A stretch of DNA of 64,000 nucleotides from Gammaproteobacteria bacterium (GCA_013214945.1 JABSRT010000004.1:1-64000), one strand, 5' to 3'. Positions 27,503 to 39,289 are shown, counted from the first letter of the stretch. A program made the numbers and translations. The notes: generated by a model not told the origin, from the sequence alone.

Positions 27503-28222
27503 TTAAGCTTGGCTTAGGTTAGCGTTTTGACATAGCGGCAGCATAGCAACGATCATGTCCGCTGAGTTTTTAGCCGCTGTTACTAAATATTCTTCAAACG
27601 TTTGACCGCTTTCCTTGCCCGCGATATCAGATAGAGAACGGATGACAACAAAGGGTAGGTTAAACAAGTGACAAACTTGAGCGATAGCTGCCGCTTCCAT
27701 TTCCGCCGCTTGCATGGTTGGGAAATTAGCGCGTGCTTTTGCAACGTTCGCAGGATCTGACATGAAAGTGTCACCTGTTGCAATTAAACCCGTAACAACT
27801 TTAACGTTGCTTGGTGAGTTAGCGACAGCTTCTGCTGCAACGCGTGCGAGTTCTGGGTGCGGTAAGAAAGCAGCAGGCATTTTAGGCAGTTGTCCAATTT
27901 CGTAACCAAACACTGTTAAGTCAGCATCGTGATGGCGTACTTCACTACCGATTACGACATCGCCAACGTTTAAGCTCGGATCGAAACCGCCCGCTGAACC
28001 AGTATTGATGATGCAGTCAGGTGCATATTTCTCAATCAGTAATGTAGCCGAAACCGCTGCGGCAACTTTACCAATGCCAGACATGCTAACTACCACGTCA
28101 TGGCCGTTAATTTGGCCGCTGTAAAACTCGATGCCCGCGTAAATTTCGGTCGTTAGGTTGTCGATTTGATTGCGTAAAACAGCAACCTCTGGTTCCATAG
28201 CGCCGATAATGCCAATTTTCAT
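27503..28222 (-). CDS. mtnN: 5'-methylthioadenosine/S-adenosylhomocysteine nucleosidase
   Basis: This 239-residue cytosolic enzyme hydrolyses methylthioadenosine and S-adenosylhomocysteine to adenine and the thioribose or ribosyl product, feeding methionine salvage and, through the latter, autoinducer-2 precursor formation. Catalytic residues are visible: E12 (MEPEV), E176 (EMEAAAI) and D199 (SLSD). Length and start fit the family. It lies 33 bp before the cbiB-like gene on the same strand. Confidence 0.95.
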   Translation of the reverse strand: MKIGIIGAMEPEVAVLRNQIDNLTTEIYAGIEFYSGQINGHDVVVSMSGIGKVAAAVSATLLIEKYAPDCIINTGSAGGFDPSLNVGDVVIGSEVRHHDADLTVFGYEIGQLPKMPAAFLPHPELARVAAEAVANSPSNVKVVTGLIATGDTFMSDPANVAKARANFPTMQAAEMEAAAIAQVCHLFNLPFVVIRSLSDIAGKESGQTFEEYLVTAAKNSADMIVAMLPLCQNANLSQA

Positions 28223-28240
28223 CGCGTAATTCCTAATAAT

Positions 28241-28275
28241 AAAAAACCGATCTTAACGTAGTTAGTTAAGATCGG
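28241..28275 (-). terminator. terminator of the gltBD operon
   Basis: Read on the minus strand, an 11-bp perfect stem (CCGATCTTAAC/GTTAAGATCGG) with a 7-nt loop is followed by six T. It lies just after the gltD stop and before mtnN. Confidence 0.9.
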
Positions 28276-28299
28276 CTAGCGGATATGGCGGTTAAAGTT

Positions 28300-29742
<1,443 letters not shown>

Positions 29743-29746
29743 CTAG

Positions 29747-32700
29747 TTACCCCGCTTTTACATCAAGTGTTAGCACTTTGTTGGCCGTTGGCAACATCGT
29801 GGTTATATTGGCTGTGGTTGGCTTTACTAATAAAAACTTAGGTAGCCAATAGCTGAAGTTGGTTAATATTTCATAAGCGCGCTGACTGCCCGTTAACTGG
29901 TAATGCTCTTTGATTAGGTCCTTGAGATGATTTTGATAGGCTGGGTGTGCCAATGGAATAGCTTCGGCACATTCATGATTCATGCGCTGATTAATGTTGT
30001 CATCTTCGTCAATAAGGTAAGCAAACCCGCCGGTCATGCCGGCAGCAAAGTTAACGCCGGTTGTGCCCAAGCACACGACGACGCCAGCGGTCATGTACTC
30101 ACAGCCATTATCACCCATGCCTTCAATAACAGCCACGGCCCCTGAATTTCGAACGCCAAAACGTTCGCCTGCTTGGCCGGCGGCGAACAGCTTGCCACCC
30201 GTTGCGCCATATAAGCAAGTATTGCCAATAATACTGGCTTGATGCGATTTAAAAGCGGTGCCCAGCGGTGGGTGAATAACTAATTGACCTCCCGTCATGC
30301 CTTTGCCGACATAATCATTGGCATCGCCAACAATCGACATATGCAGGCCACCGGTATTCCACACCCCAAAACTTTGGCCGGCGGTACCAGTAAATTTTAA
30401 CTCAATTGGCGCATCGCTCATGCCTTGATTGCCATGATGGGTTGCCACTAGGCCACTGATGGAAGCGCCGACCGAGCGGTCGGTATTGCGAATATCAAAA
30501 TGAAATTGGCCACCAGACTTTGCGGTGATCGCACTCGTTAAGTTGAGTCTGAGCAGCTTATTCATTTGGCCTTCGTCATAGGCCGGATTATGTTCTTGCC
30601 AAAAAACCCCACAGTTTGGTTTAGGTTGTGGCTGATATAAAATATCAGATAAGTCGAGTTTGCTCTGCTTAGCTGTTTGCCCGGCGATGACTTCAAGTAA
30701 CTCGGTACGGCCAATCAAATCAGTCAGTTTTTCGACCCCGACCGAGGCCATGATCTCGCGGATATCTTGTGCGAGCGCCTCAAAATAGTTGGCGACCATT
30801 TCTGGTAGGCCGTGAAAATTTTGTGCACGTAATTGAGGGTTTTGGGTGGCAACACCGGTAGCGCAGTTATTAAGGTGACAAATTCTAAGGTATTTACAGC
30901 CTAAAGCGACCATCGGAGCTGTACCGAAACCGAAGCTTTCTGCGCCTAAAATAGCTGCTTTAACGACATCGAGTCCGGTTTTTAGGCCGCCATCAACTTG
31001 CAGTCTGACCTTGTGGCGTAAACCGTTTTCAACCAAGGCTTGTTGAACTTCGGCTAATCCTAGTTCCCACGGGCTGCCAGCATATTTAACCGAGGTTAAC
31101 GGGCTAGCACCGGTGCCACCATCGTAACCTGAGACGGTGATTAGATCGGCATAGGCCTTTACTACCCCGGTAGCGATGGTGCCGACGCCAGGTTCTGAGA
31201 CTAATTTAACTGAAATTAGCGCTTTAGGATTGATTTGTTTTAAATCAAAAATTAGCTGGGCTAAATCTTCAATCGAGTAGATATCATGGTGTGGAGGTGG
31301 TGATATTAGGGTGACGCCAGGCGTTGCATAACGCAAAGCGGCGATTTCGGTCGACACTTTATCACCGGGTAATTGGCCACCTTCACCAGGTTTAGCCCCT
31401 TGCGCGACCTTAATTTGGATGACTTCGGCGTTCATTAAATAATGGGCGGTGACCCCAAATCGACCAGACGCGACTTGTTTTATTTTTGAGTTACGCTCGC
31501 TATTAAAGCGCAATGGATCTTCGCCGCCTTCCCCTGAATTTGATTGGCCACCGAGCCGGTTCATTGCCACGGCTAGTGCTTCATGGGCCTCGGGGCTTAG
31601 TGCACCAATCGACATCGCCGCACTGTCAAATCGTGGAAACAATTTGCTGGCCGCTTCGACTTTATCTAGCGATATTGGTTGGTCAGATGGCTTAAGGGCA
31701 AATAAATCGCGAAGCGTCGCGATTGGGCGATTGTTTACCGCTTTGGCAAATGATTGATAGTCTTGATAACTGCCGCTTTTGACCGCTTTTTGTAATAACT
31801 GCACAACATCGGGGTTATAACAATGGTATTCACCGCGATGGTCATATTTTAATAAACCGCCGTGATCTACTTTGCGTCGTTTGGTGTAGGCTTTTTGACG
31901 TAAAATTAATTGATCGGCAGAGAAGTCGTCAAAATCAGCGCCTTTAATGCGATTGGTTACGCCATTAAAACATAAATCGACCACTTCATTGGCCAAGCCA
32001 ATCGCTTCAAATAATTGCGAACACCGATAACTCGCGATGGTTGAAATGCCCATTTTTGACATGATTTTCATCAAGCCTTTGTTAATGCCTTTTCGGTAAT
32101 TGATAACCGCTTCTTTTGGCGACTTATCAATTTTTCCATGCTCAACCAGCTCGAGCAGAGTTTCATAGGCTATATAAGGATAAATAGCGGTCACACCAAA
32201 GCCTAATAAGACTGCGAACTGATGCGGGTCGCGGGCGGCCGCCGTTTCAATAATGATGTTGGAATCACAACGCAGGTTGTTGTTGACGAGGCGATGTTGC
32301 AATGCGCCCACCGCCATTGCCGCTGGGATCGGGATGGTATTGGCACTGATATCTCGATCGGATAATAAAATTAGGGTCGCACCTTGCTCGGCACTTAATT
32401 GCGCTTGGTCGCATAAATTAATAATGGCCTGTTCGAGGCCGATGTCAGGATTGTAATTAATTGAATGCTCGGCCATTGGATATAGCTTAGCGTCGAGTTG
32501 ACGCAGTTGTTCTAAATCGCTGTAGACTAAAATTGGTGAGTCAAACAAAATACGGTTGGCGTGACCTAAGGTTTCTTTAAACAGATTTTGTTCATTACCG
32601 ACACACGTGACGAGTGACATAGTGTGCGCTTCACGTAACGGATCGATGGCCGGATTAGTGACTTGAGCGAATTTTTGACGGAAGTAATCAAACACCGATC

Positions 32701-34201
32701 GTTGCTGGGTTGATAACACGGCCATTGGCGTATCATCGCCCATTGAAGCGGTTACTTCTTGGCCGTCTCGGCCTAGAATGCTCAGCACGTCGTGAATTTC
32801 TTCTTTACTGTAGCCAAATTGCTTGTGATAAATAGCCAGCTCATCGTCGGTCAGGCTACGTTGGCCTGAGGTTGACTCGATGCGTTGCTCAAAAGGGGTC
32901 AGCCGTTTGGTGTTGTTCGCCATCCATTGTTGATACGGGTGGCGGCTTTTTAATTCATTATCGATATCAAAGGTTGAAGTGAGTTTACCGGTATAGGTGT
33001 CGACGACTAGTAGTTCACCGGGTCCAACGCGGCCTTTCTCTAACACCTCATCGGGTTGGTAGTCCCAAATGCCAACTTCAGAAGCTAAAGTCAGCACGCG
33101 ATCTTTGGTCACAACGTAACGTGCTGGGCGTAAACCATTGCGATCAACAGCGCAGGCCACATGACGACCGTTGGTCATGACAATGCCTGCGGGTCCATCC
33201 CATGGTTCCATGTGCATCGAGTTAAAGTCATAAAATGCGCGCAAATCATCATCCATAATCGGGTTAGATTGCCACGCTGGTGGAATGAGCATGCGCATTG
33301 AGCGATATAAATCCATGCCGCCCACCAGTAAAAGTTCTAACATATTATCTAACGATGATGAATCCGAACCGCTGGCGCTTACAAAGGGAGCTGCGTCTTG
33401 CAAGTCTGGTAATAACGGCGATTTAAATTTATAAGCGCGGGCTTTTGCCCACAAACGATTGCCTGAAATGGTATTAATTTCACCATTATGGGCTAAGAAC
33501 CGAAAAGGCTGAGCGAGCGGCCATTTTGGTGACGTATTGGTTGAAAATCGCTGGTGGAATAAACAAATTGAACTTTTGGTGCGTAAATCGGCTAAATCGA
33601 GATAAAAAGCCGCTAAATCAGCCGGTTTAACCAGTCCTTTATAGATTGTTACCATCGATGAAAGGCTCGCAATATAGAACTCGCTATCATTGGTAATACG
33701 TTTTTCCGCGCGGCGACGCGCCATATATAGGCGTCGTTCGATATCTCGGCTAATCCAACCTGCAGGGGCGTTGATAAAGACTTGTTCAATCACTGGCAAT
33801 TCGGCCAAGGCGATTGGTCCAAGCACGGCTTTATTGATTGGCACTTCACGCCAACCGACCACCGCCATGGTTTCCTTTTCTAGCTCTTCGACTAATATTT
33901 GGCGGCTTTGCTGGGCTAATACGGGATCGGTATTTAAGAAACACATGCCAACAGCGTATTTTTTGCTAAGCGACCAGTTATTTTCGGCGGCAACGCTCTT
34001 AAATAGCTCTTCAGGTCGTTGCATTAATAAGCCACAACCATCTCCCGTGATACCGTCGGCAGCAATGCCACCTCGGTGTTGCATGCGGTCTAGACCATAG
34101 ATTGCGGTTCTAATGATACGGTGACTGGGGTGGCCATCCATTTGGGTGATAAGACCAAAACCACAATTGTCTTTTTCAAAGGCTGGATTAGTTAATGCCA
34201 T
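29747..34201 (-). CDS. gltB: glutamate synthase (NADPH) large subunit
   Basis: This 1484-residue enzyme makes two glutamates from glutamine and 2-oxoglutarate. Domains in order are a class II amidotransferase (catalytic cysteine C13 after a short propeptide, DNCGFG), a central domain, the FMN-binding synthase domain with a 3Fe-4S cysteine set (CKYLRICHLNNCATG), and a C-terminal GXGXG beta-helix. A good ribosome site (TTGGAGG) precedes the ATG at 34201. It forms an operon with gltD. Length is typical. Confidence 0.97.
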   Translation of the reverse strand: MALTNPAFEKDNCGFGLITQMDGHPSHRIIRTAIYGLDRMQHRGGIAADGITGDGCGLLMQRPEELFKSVAAENNWSLSKKYAVGMCFLNTDPVLAQQSRQILVEELEKETMAVVGWREVPINKAVLGPIALAELPVIEQVFINAPAGWISRDIERRLYMARRRAEKRITNDSEFYIASLSSMVTIYKGLVKPADLAAFYLDLADLRTKSSICLFHQRFSTNTSPKWPLAQPFRFLAHNGEINTISGNRLWAKARAYKFKSPLLPDLQDAAPFVSASGSDSSSLDNMLELLLVGGMDLYRSMRMLIPPAWQSNPIMDDDLRAFYDFNSMHMEPWDGPAGIVMTNGRHVACAVDRNGLRPARYVVTKDRVLTLASEVGIWDYQPDEVLEKGRVGPGELLVVDTYTGKLTSTFDIDNELKSRHPYQQWMANNTKRLTPFEQRIESTSGQRSLTDDELAIYHKQFGYSKEEIHDVLSILGRDGQEVTASMGDDTPMAVLSTQQRSVFDYFRQKFAQVTNPAIDPLREAHTMSLVTCVGNEQNLFKETLGHANRILFDSPILVYSDLEQLRQLDAKLYPMAEHSINYNPDIGLEQAIINLCDQAQLSAEQGATLILLSDRDISANTIPIPAAMAVGALQHRLVNNNLRCDSNIIIETAAARDPHQFAVLLGFGVTAIYPYIAYETLLELVEHGKIDKSPKEAVINYRKGINKGLMKIMSKMGISTIASYRCSQLFEAIGLANEVVDLCFNGVTNRIKGADFDDFSADQLILRQKAYTKRRKVDHGGLLKYDHRGEYHCYNPDVVQLLQKAVKSGSYQDYQSFAKAVNNRPIATLRDLFALKPSDQPISLDKVEAASKLFPRFDSAAMSIGALSPEAHEALAVAMNRLGGQSNSGEGGEDPLRFNSERNSKIKQVASGRFGVTAHYLMNAEVIQIKVAQGAKPGEGGQLPGDKVSTEIAALRYATPGVTLISPPPHHDIYSIEDLAQLIFDLKQINPKALISVKLVSEPGVGTIATGVVKAYADLITVSGYDGGTGASPLTSVKYAGSPWELGLAEVQQALVENGLRHKVRLQVDGGLKTGLDVVKAAILGAESFGFGTAPMVALGCKYLRICHLNNCATGVATQNPQLRAQNFHGLPEMVANYFEALAQDIREIMASVGVEKLTDLIGRTELLEVIAGQTAKQSKLDLSDILYQPQPKPNCGVFWQEHNPAYDEGQMNKLLRLNLTSAITAKSGGQFHFDIRNTDRSVGASISGLVATHHGNQGMSDAPIELKFTGTAGQSFGVWNTGGLHMSIVGDANDYVGKGMTGGQLVIHPPLGTAFKSHQASIIGNTCLYGATGGKLFAAGQAGERFGVRNSGAVAVIEGMGDNGCEYMTAGVVVCLGTTGVNFAAGMTGGFAYLIDEDDNINQRMNHECAEAIPLAHPAYQNHLKDLIKEHYQLTGSQRAYEILTNFSYWLPKFLLVKPTTANITTMLPTANKVLTLDVKAG

Positions 34202-34553
34202 TGCGCTACCTCCAAGGAACTATTGATGCAGATGCTATGCAAAAAGGTAGTGATTACTACAACTGCGCTATAGCTTACAAATGTTAAAAACGAGTGACTA
34301 AAAATATCGCGGATAATAAACTAAGTCAAATCGAGGTTAGTCTAATGTACAATTGAAATAAATGAATCTCGGGATGTGTTATTTTGCTATCTTGTTGTAT
34401 TTTAAGTGTTTGTTTTTGTTTGCTGTTTTGACTTAAGCGGGTGGAGAGGTTGATGCTGACTTGATGCTAAAAGGGGGATGTTAGGTTGTTGTTGCTTTAT
34501 TGTGTTGGTTAAGCCAGCGCGTAGATGCTGGCTTAACTTATTAGGTGAACCAA
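34202..34553. other. non-coding region between gltB and folE2
   Basis: This 352-bp gap holds the gltB promoter on the minus strand and the 3' side of folE2. It shows AT-rich DNA and one perfect hairpin (34508-34537). No gene, riboswitch or clear operator was recognised. Confidence 0.6.
34508..34537. terminator. perfect stem-loop after folE2, no T run
   Basis: GTTAAGCCAGC and GCTGGCTTAAC pair perfectly over 11 bp around an 8-nt loop, 17 bp past the folE2 stop on the minus strand. There is no T tract on either side, so it is at best a weak or factor-dependent terminator, or a 3'-end protecting hairpin. Confidence 0.45.
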
Positions 34554-35477
34554 CTACGCACTGTAGCCCGATTCGACACCTTTGACCGTGATAGATACCG
34601 CATCATGGGCATGGAGCGATTCATAATGGTTTATTCTGACCCAGTAATCTGGATAATCAGTGCCATTGAGGCTATGTTTTATTTTTCGAGCTGCGTCTTC
34701 ACAAAACATTAAATTAGCGGCGTTTAAGCGGGCAAACTCTTGTTCATCTTCGCGCTTAACGGCGGCTTGCACTGGTGTTTTCAGCGTTTGCTCAATTAAA
34801 TCGATTAGTGACTTAATTGGAAATTGTTCGATGTCTAAGGGCAATTTAATTTTTATTTGGGCGATACTACGCTGACTGTGCGGGGTCGCAATAATCCCTT
34901 CACTGGTACCTAACCATGCGACAACCTCATCTTGGCTTAGTTGTTGGTGCTGCGAAAACTGTTCAATAAATGCTTGTTGAATTAATTGACGTGATAAAGC
35001 TGCAGAGCAAGGACAGGTAGATGAGTAAGGAATGTCTACGCTTAACTCTAATTGGACTTGTCCCGCCTTATGCTGGCCGGTCAGTACGATAGGGTATGCT
35101 TTCCAGCCCATTTTTTTACTTAATAAAGACGGGCGGCGCAGGTGATAATCGAACCTAAACTCAAGTTTAGCCTGATCACTTAAGTCGTCATGACTGGCAA
35201 TGAAATCGTTTAATACACTAGAGACATTTTGTGGCGATAGCGTTTGTTCATTGGCTAATTGATCAACTCGCAAAAACAGTCTAGACATATGAATGCCTTT
35301 GGCCTGCGGTACGGTTAAATTAACAAAGGCTGCTACTTTTGCGGCAACAACTTGCGGTGCTTGATCTTGTGCTTCAACCATAATGGGCATTTCAATATGG
35401 TCCATTCCAACCCATTCTAAGTTGCCTTCGGTTTGAGCATTTACATTGTTCGCAATATCTGGCATTTGGTGAGGCAT
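34554..35477 (-). CDS. folE2: GTP cyclohydrolase FolE2 (type IB)
   Basis: This 307-residue enzyme makes dihydroneopterin triphosphate from GTP, the first step of folate synthesis. It belongs to the metal-flexible FolE2 family, unrelated in primary sequence to zinc-dependent FolE. The active-site cysteine segment STCPCSAALSRQ is present. I chose the ATG at 35477 because a GGAG site lies nine bases before it. The longer frame begins with TTG at 35495 and overlaps that site. FolE2 is often induced when zinc is scarce, but no Zur box was seen. Confidence 0.93.
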   Translation of the reverse strand: MPHQMPDIANNVNAQTEGNLEWVGMDHIEMPIMVEAQDQAPQVVAAKVAAFVNLTVPQAKGIHMSRLFLRVDQLANEQTLSPQNVSSVLNDFIASHDDLSDQAKLEFRFDYHLRRPSLLSKKMGWKAYPIVLTGQHKAGQVQLELSVDIPYSSTCPCSAALSRQLIQQAFIEQFSQHQQLSQDEVVAWLGTSEGIIATPHSQRSIAQIKIKLPLDIEQFPIKSLIDLIEQTLKTPVQAAVKREDEQEFARLNAANLMFCEDAARKIKHSLNGTDYPDYWVRINHYESLHAHDAVSITVKGVESGYSA

Positions 35478-35790
35478 TAATAATGGCTCCGACAATTGAT
35501 GTTAAGTAGCCATAATCTAAGAAGTAAGCTTAATAGTTACAGCGGGTGTATGATTTTTTGAACGCGGATTATATCACGCTATCCCAGCGCAAAACTATGG
35601 TTTGCGTTGGATAATTTTTATGATAAAAACACCGACCATAAGATGATTAGTTTGAAAATGACAAATAATGGCTATTTGTTATTAATATCGGTATTTAACT
35701 TGATTTTATTGACTATCGGCAATGGCTGACACTGAGGTTTTCTGGTATCTTGAATAAGTATATCAGCGAGTTAGCCTAGGGAAATTATAA

Positions 35791-37587
35791 ATGATTGTAT
35801 CAAGGATGGTTGTTTGGTTATTTTTGTTCCTTAGTATTGCTGTTGAGGCCAAGAATAACGTTAATGAGAGTGACGACCAAGAACGTGCCTATCAGCTAAT
35901 GTTAATTGGCAGTGATTTAGCATTTTGCCGCAGTAGTGACCTAACCCAATGTAATAATCAACAGTTGAGTGAACTTGCTTTTTCATTCGGTCGCCAAGCG
36001 ACTTTATACCGGGTATCACCGGTCCAAGTTGAACGACTAATGGCGAGCCGACTGTGGCACTTTTCGCGTCAGGCATTTCGTTATGATTTAAATTTAGTGC
36101 TGTTAGCGTTAGCCAAAACATCCAGTAATGACACTTTATCTAAGTTTCAGTTAGTGACGCTTTTTCGCGCCATAAAGGTGGTCAGTCAAGGGCGCCATTT
36201 AAGCGGTTACTCGCTCTTTTCCCAACTGACAACTGCTGAACTAAGTATGTTATTCGATCATTTCGAGAAGCCTCAAGTTGATAGCTTTACTAATCGAATT
36301 AAAGAAAAAGTTAATTTAACCGATAAATACGACAAGCCAGCGATGGTGTTATACAGCACCATTGTTGAGCAAGCTAGAGCTGTTGGTAAAAGCAAACAGC
36401 CGAATATTTTGTTGATAACAGCCGGCCAGCGCGATCCTTTTAAAAATGTCGATAGCTTTACTTCCTTGTTTAATCAGTTAGGTGCTAAAGCGAGCTGGCT
36501 ACCATTAGACAGTGCGTTAGCGAGGTTACTCGATGAAAAAACTGGATGTAATCAGCTGCCTTCGTACCGTAATAATGTCAGTAATAATTATCAACGGGCT
36601 CGAATTTATCCCGATTTAGTTGAGCGGCAAAATGAATATTGCAACCAACCATTTAAAATGATCGAGGATATCACGGCTGCTGATGCCGTGGTTTTTATCG
36701 GCAGCTCAGCTGTTTTGTTACGTAATACTTTTGTTAATGCCAAAGGGCAGCCTTCTTTAGCATTACAGTTGATTGAATCGAAGATGTTAAATAACAAACT
36801 ATTTGTTGCCTCTATCGGTGGCGCTACCTTGGCGATGACCGGTGGTCTAGATCAAAATGAGCAACCCGTGGTAATGATGGTTGATGGTGATAGTGAAATG
36901 GCCTTTACTAAAGGGACGTCAACTTATACCGGCTGTGAAACAGCGAGTCGATGCCGCGTTAGTGATAATCGTCGAGTGCGTTATAATCCCGCTGGTGGGC
37001 TTGGCTTGTTTAAGTTGGGAGTTATTGATAGCAAGATTTCACGTGAAAGTAACTTTGGTCGTTTAGCTAAAGTGAGCTTCGATAGTAACAATCAATTGGG
37101 GATTGGGCTAGATCAGCTAACCGGTTTATTGGTGCGAACGAATAAAGGGACAACGTCACTCAAAGTTGTCGGCAATGGTGGTGTAACAATCGTTGATCAT
37201 GCTGGTACCGTGGCGAGCAACCAAGCAATGGAGCTCAATAATATTGGTTTGAATTATTTAACCCCACAGGATCAAGCGGAAATTTCAAACCAAGGCATCA
37301 ATTTTAGTTATGCTAATTGGAAAAAATCTCCATTGCAGTTTGAAGGTGGTGTAGCTAAATTTGAGAGCTTATTTCGCAGTGACAACTTCGTTAAATTTAC
37401 GCAGCAAGCTTGTATCACTAGACCAAAACAATGGCTTGGCTGGGCGGGTAAAAATCATCAATTCAAAATTGTCTTGGCTAAAAACCAGAAAAGCACGGTT
37501 GTTTTTGGTGGCTTAATGTTGGATGGGACTTACAAAATATACTGCTCTTTTGATCAGCTTGAGTTAAATATTACCCGACAAAGATAG
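35791..37587 (+). CDS. secreted protein with cyanophycinase-like (S51) domain
   Basis: This 598-residue protein has an N-terminal signal peptide (MIVSRMVVWLFLFLSIAVEA), a helical N-terminal region (about 30-190) and a glutamine-amidotransferase-like domain (about 200-450) resembling cyanophycinase and peptidase S51. Family landmarks are the strand NILLITAG, a segment around S341 (ASIGGATLAM) where the S51 serine motif should fall, GLGLFKLGVID, and GIGLDQLTGLLV. The nucleophile context S-I-G-G differs from the usual S-A-G-A, so activity is uncertain. The C-terminal 130 residues are unassigned. It appears to stand alone with its own GGGA ribosome site. The substrate is unknown. Confidence 0.68.
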   Translation: MIVSRMVVWLFLFLSIAVEAKNNVNESDDQERAYQLMLIGSDLAFCRSSDLTQCNNQQLSELAFSFGRQATLYRVSPVQVERLMASRLWHFSRQAFRYDLNLVLLALAKTSSNDTLSKFQLVTLFRAIKVVSQGRHLSGYSLFSQLTTAELSMLFDHFEKPQVDSFTNRIKEKVNLTDKYDKPAMVLYSTIVEQARAVGKSKQPNILLITAGQRDPFKNVDSFTSLFNQLGAKASWLPLDSALARLLDEKTGCNQLPSYRNNVSNNYQRARIYPDLVERQNEYCNQPFKMIEDITAADAVVFIGSSAVLLRNTFVNAKGQPSLALQLIESKMLNNKLFVASIGGATLAMTGGLDQNEQPVVMMVDGDSEMAFTKGTSTYTGCETASRCRVSDNRRVRYNPAGGLGLFKLGVIDSKISRESNFGRLAKVSFDSNNQLGIGLDQLTGLLVRTNKGTTSLKVVGNGGVTIVDHAGTVASNQAMELNNIGLNYLTPQDQAEISNQGINFSYANWKKSPLQFEGGVAKFESLFRSDNFVKFTQQACITRPKQWLGWAGKNHQFKIVLAKNQKSTVVFGGLMLDGTYKIYCSFDQLELNITRQR

Positions 37588-37700
37588 TGGCGCGAGCTAA
37601 TGATAGTGATAGCGGCGTTGATCAAAAACTGCTGCAAATTGGTATTAAACTGACCAAGGTGATAAAATTGTTTTTTTACGATAAATAGTTTAATTACCTT

Positions 37701-38072
37701 ATGGCTTCATTAGTAAACGTGGCGCAGGTTCCGGCGCTAGATCTAGATATATTAGTTCAATACACTCAGGCCATTGGTGGCCAGGCTTTACTAGGCAGTG
37801 TTGATATTTTTGAACTACATTTCCCGCAATATATTGATAGCTTAATTGCTTATCATCAGGCTGGTGATAATAAGTTGCTGGTCGAAGAAGCGCATAAAAT
37901 GAAAGGTGCAGCTGGTTCGGTTGGTTTACGTCGTTTGTGTCAACTGTCGCAAAAAATCCAAGATAACTCGGCCGCTGATTGGTTAGATAATTACCCTGAT
38001 TATATCGATAGTATTAAGCAGTATTATGCTGGTGATGTTGCTGAGTTACGCGAATACTTAATCGCGAGTTAA
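37701..38072 (+). CDS. HPt-domain phosphotransfer protein
   Basis: This 123-residue cytosolic protein is almost entirely a histidine phosphotransfer domain. The phospho-acceptor is H65 in the motif EEAHKMKGAAGSVGLRRL, which matches the HPt module of hybrid kinases. It converges with arcA across a shared terminator. In Shewanella the Arc pathway uses a separate HPt protein (HptA) because the ArcB-type kinase lacks this domain. This gene is a candidate for that role. The link to ArcA is inference from position and family. Confidence 0.82.
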   Translation: MASLVNVAQVPALDLDILVQYTQAIGGQALLGSVDIFELHFPQYIDSLIAYHQAGDNKLLVEEAHKMKGAAGSVGLRRLCQLSQKIQDNSAADWLDNYPDYIDSIKQYYAGDVAELREYLIAS

Positions 38073-38165
38073 CTGGAACTAGTTGAGGTCAATTGCCTTG
38101 ATAGTCGGATTTGTCATCGTTATTAAGAAAGAACTCACAGATATTATAGAGTGAGGATCAGACAT

Positions 38166-38195
38166 AAAAAAACCCGAGCTTAATCGGGTTTTTTT
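38166..38195. terminator. bidirectional terminator between HPt gene and arcA
   Basis: A 12-bp stem (AAAAAAACCCGA/TCGGGTTTTTTT) with a 6-nt loop gives a T run in both directions. It serves two convergent genes. Confidence 0.92.
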
Positions 38196-38211
38196 GTGCT
38201 TGGCTTACGGA

Positions 38212-38928
38212 CTATTCAGCCTCTAACTTGCCACAAAAGCGATAACCTTCACCGTGAATAGTGGTAATTATCTCACTGCTGCTTGGGTGTGACTCAAAAT
38301 GTTTTCTGATCCGGCGAATGGTAACATCGACGGTGCGATCATGAGGTTTTAGTTCGCGGCCGGTCATTTTTAACAATAAATCGTTACGCGTTAAGATCTT
38401 GCCAGGGTTTTCTAAAAATTCAACCATGGCTCTAAATTCACTGCGTGGCAATTTGAAGTTCTCTTGCGTTGGGCTAACTAGCGAACGCGAATTTACGTCA
38501 AGCACCCAGTCATTAAAGCGGTAACGTTCGACCATTGAAGGCTGCTTTTCTTCAACCGGGTTACGAGTGCGACCTAATAAGTTACGGGCACGAATCGTAA
38601 GTTCGCGCGGATTAAAAGGCTTGGTGATGTAGTCGTCAGCGCCGATTTCAAGACCTAAAATTTTGTCTACTTCGTTATCGCGTCCGGTCAGGAAAATAAG
38701 TGCGATATTATCTTTTTCTCTTAACTCTCTGGCGAGCAATAAACCATTTTTACCCGGTAGGTTTATGTCCATTATAATCAATGAAATCGGTGCTTGATTA
38801 AGCAGTCGGTTCATTTCATCGCCGTCGTTTGCTTCATGTACAATGTACCCCTCAGCTTCGAAGATATTTCTTAATGTGTTTCTAGTAACTAACTCATCTT
38901 CAACGATTAGAATGTGAGGGCTTTGCAT
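38212..38928 (-). CDS. arcA: aerobic respiration response regulator ArcA
   Basis: This 238-residue response regulator controls the aerobic/anaerobic switch. The receiver is close to E. coli ArcA ([19 protein letters not shown], with D54 as phospho-acceptor; [20 protein letters not shown]), followed by an OmpR-type DNA-binding domain. The ATG at 38928 gives exactly the E. coli length of 238 and has an AGGTG site seven bases upstream. The frame extends three codons to a GTG, which I do not favour. It is monocistronic with a terminator. Confidence 0.97.
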   Translation of the reverse strand: MQSPHILIVEDELVTRNTLRNIFEAEGYIVHEANDGDEMNRLLNQAPISLIIMDINLPGKNGLLLARELREKDNIALIFLTGRDNEVDKILGLEIGADDYITKPFNPRELTIRARNLLGRTRNPVEEKQPSMVERYRFNDWVLDVNSRSLVSPTQENFKLPRSEFRAMVEFLENPGKILTRNDLLLKMTGRELKPHDRTVDVTIRRIRKHFESHPSSSEIITTIHGEGYRFCGKLEAE

Positions 38929-39232
38929 TTTGGGCACCTAAATATTTAGCAGTAATAGAGCAAACAATAACAGCAAAGTTGTTGTAATTGCTTATCTTAT
39001 GTAAGAATAACGATTGTAATAGCTATAGTAGTCTAAATGTTTGATTATAGCCAGCTATAGCTTAACTTAGGGGTGGTTTTTGCGTGAAACTTCACACTAA
39101 ATATTAGTAAGTAAAGTGTCTAATTGTCCGCTGAGATTGCTAATTCATCTTGGATATATATTGGTTCTAATGCATTCTTAGTCGTCACGGTGGCGTTAAA
39201 CTAATGATTAATTAATTTGTGAGGGTCAATCG
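38929..39232. other. arcA promoter region
   Basis: This 304-bp non-coding gap divides divergent arcA and the DUF3293 unit. It is AT-rich, with a TAGCTATAG...CTATAGCT symmetric element around 39020-39062. No ArcA or other operator could be assigned with confidence. Confidence 0.5.
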
Positions 39233-39289
39233 ATGATTAAAGCTAATAATGTATCGTTATTGCTAGACGCGCGATTACGGCTAGCGTGA
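39233..39289 (+). CDS. 18-codon upstream ORF coupled to DUF3293 gene
   Basis: This short ORF encodes MIKANNVSLLLDARLRLA. A strong ribosome site (GAGGG, 39221-39225) lies seven bases before its ATG. Its stop codon overlaps the next start (TGATG), and the next gene has no ribosome site of its own. It may be a leader that couples translation, or the displaced N-terminus of the DUF3293 protein after a frameshift. Translation is not proven. Confidence 0.45.
   Translation: MIKANNVSLLLDARLRLA

Noticed and set aside
34508-34537. Stem-loop as a riboswitch or small RNA
   Set aside because: It is a single hairpin after the folE2 stop with no conserved aptamer features; a 3'-end hairpin is the simpler reading.
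35478-35790. Zur box upstream of folE2
   Set aside because: No dyad resembling the Zur consensus was found in the 313-bp gap; nothing else is recognisable there.
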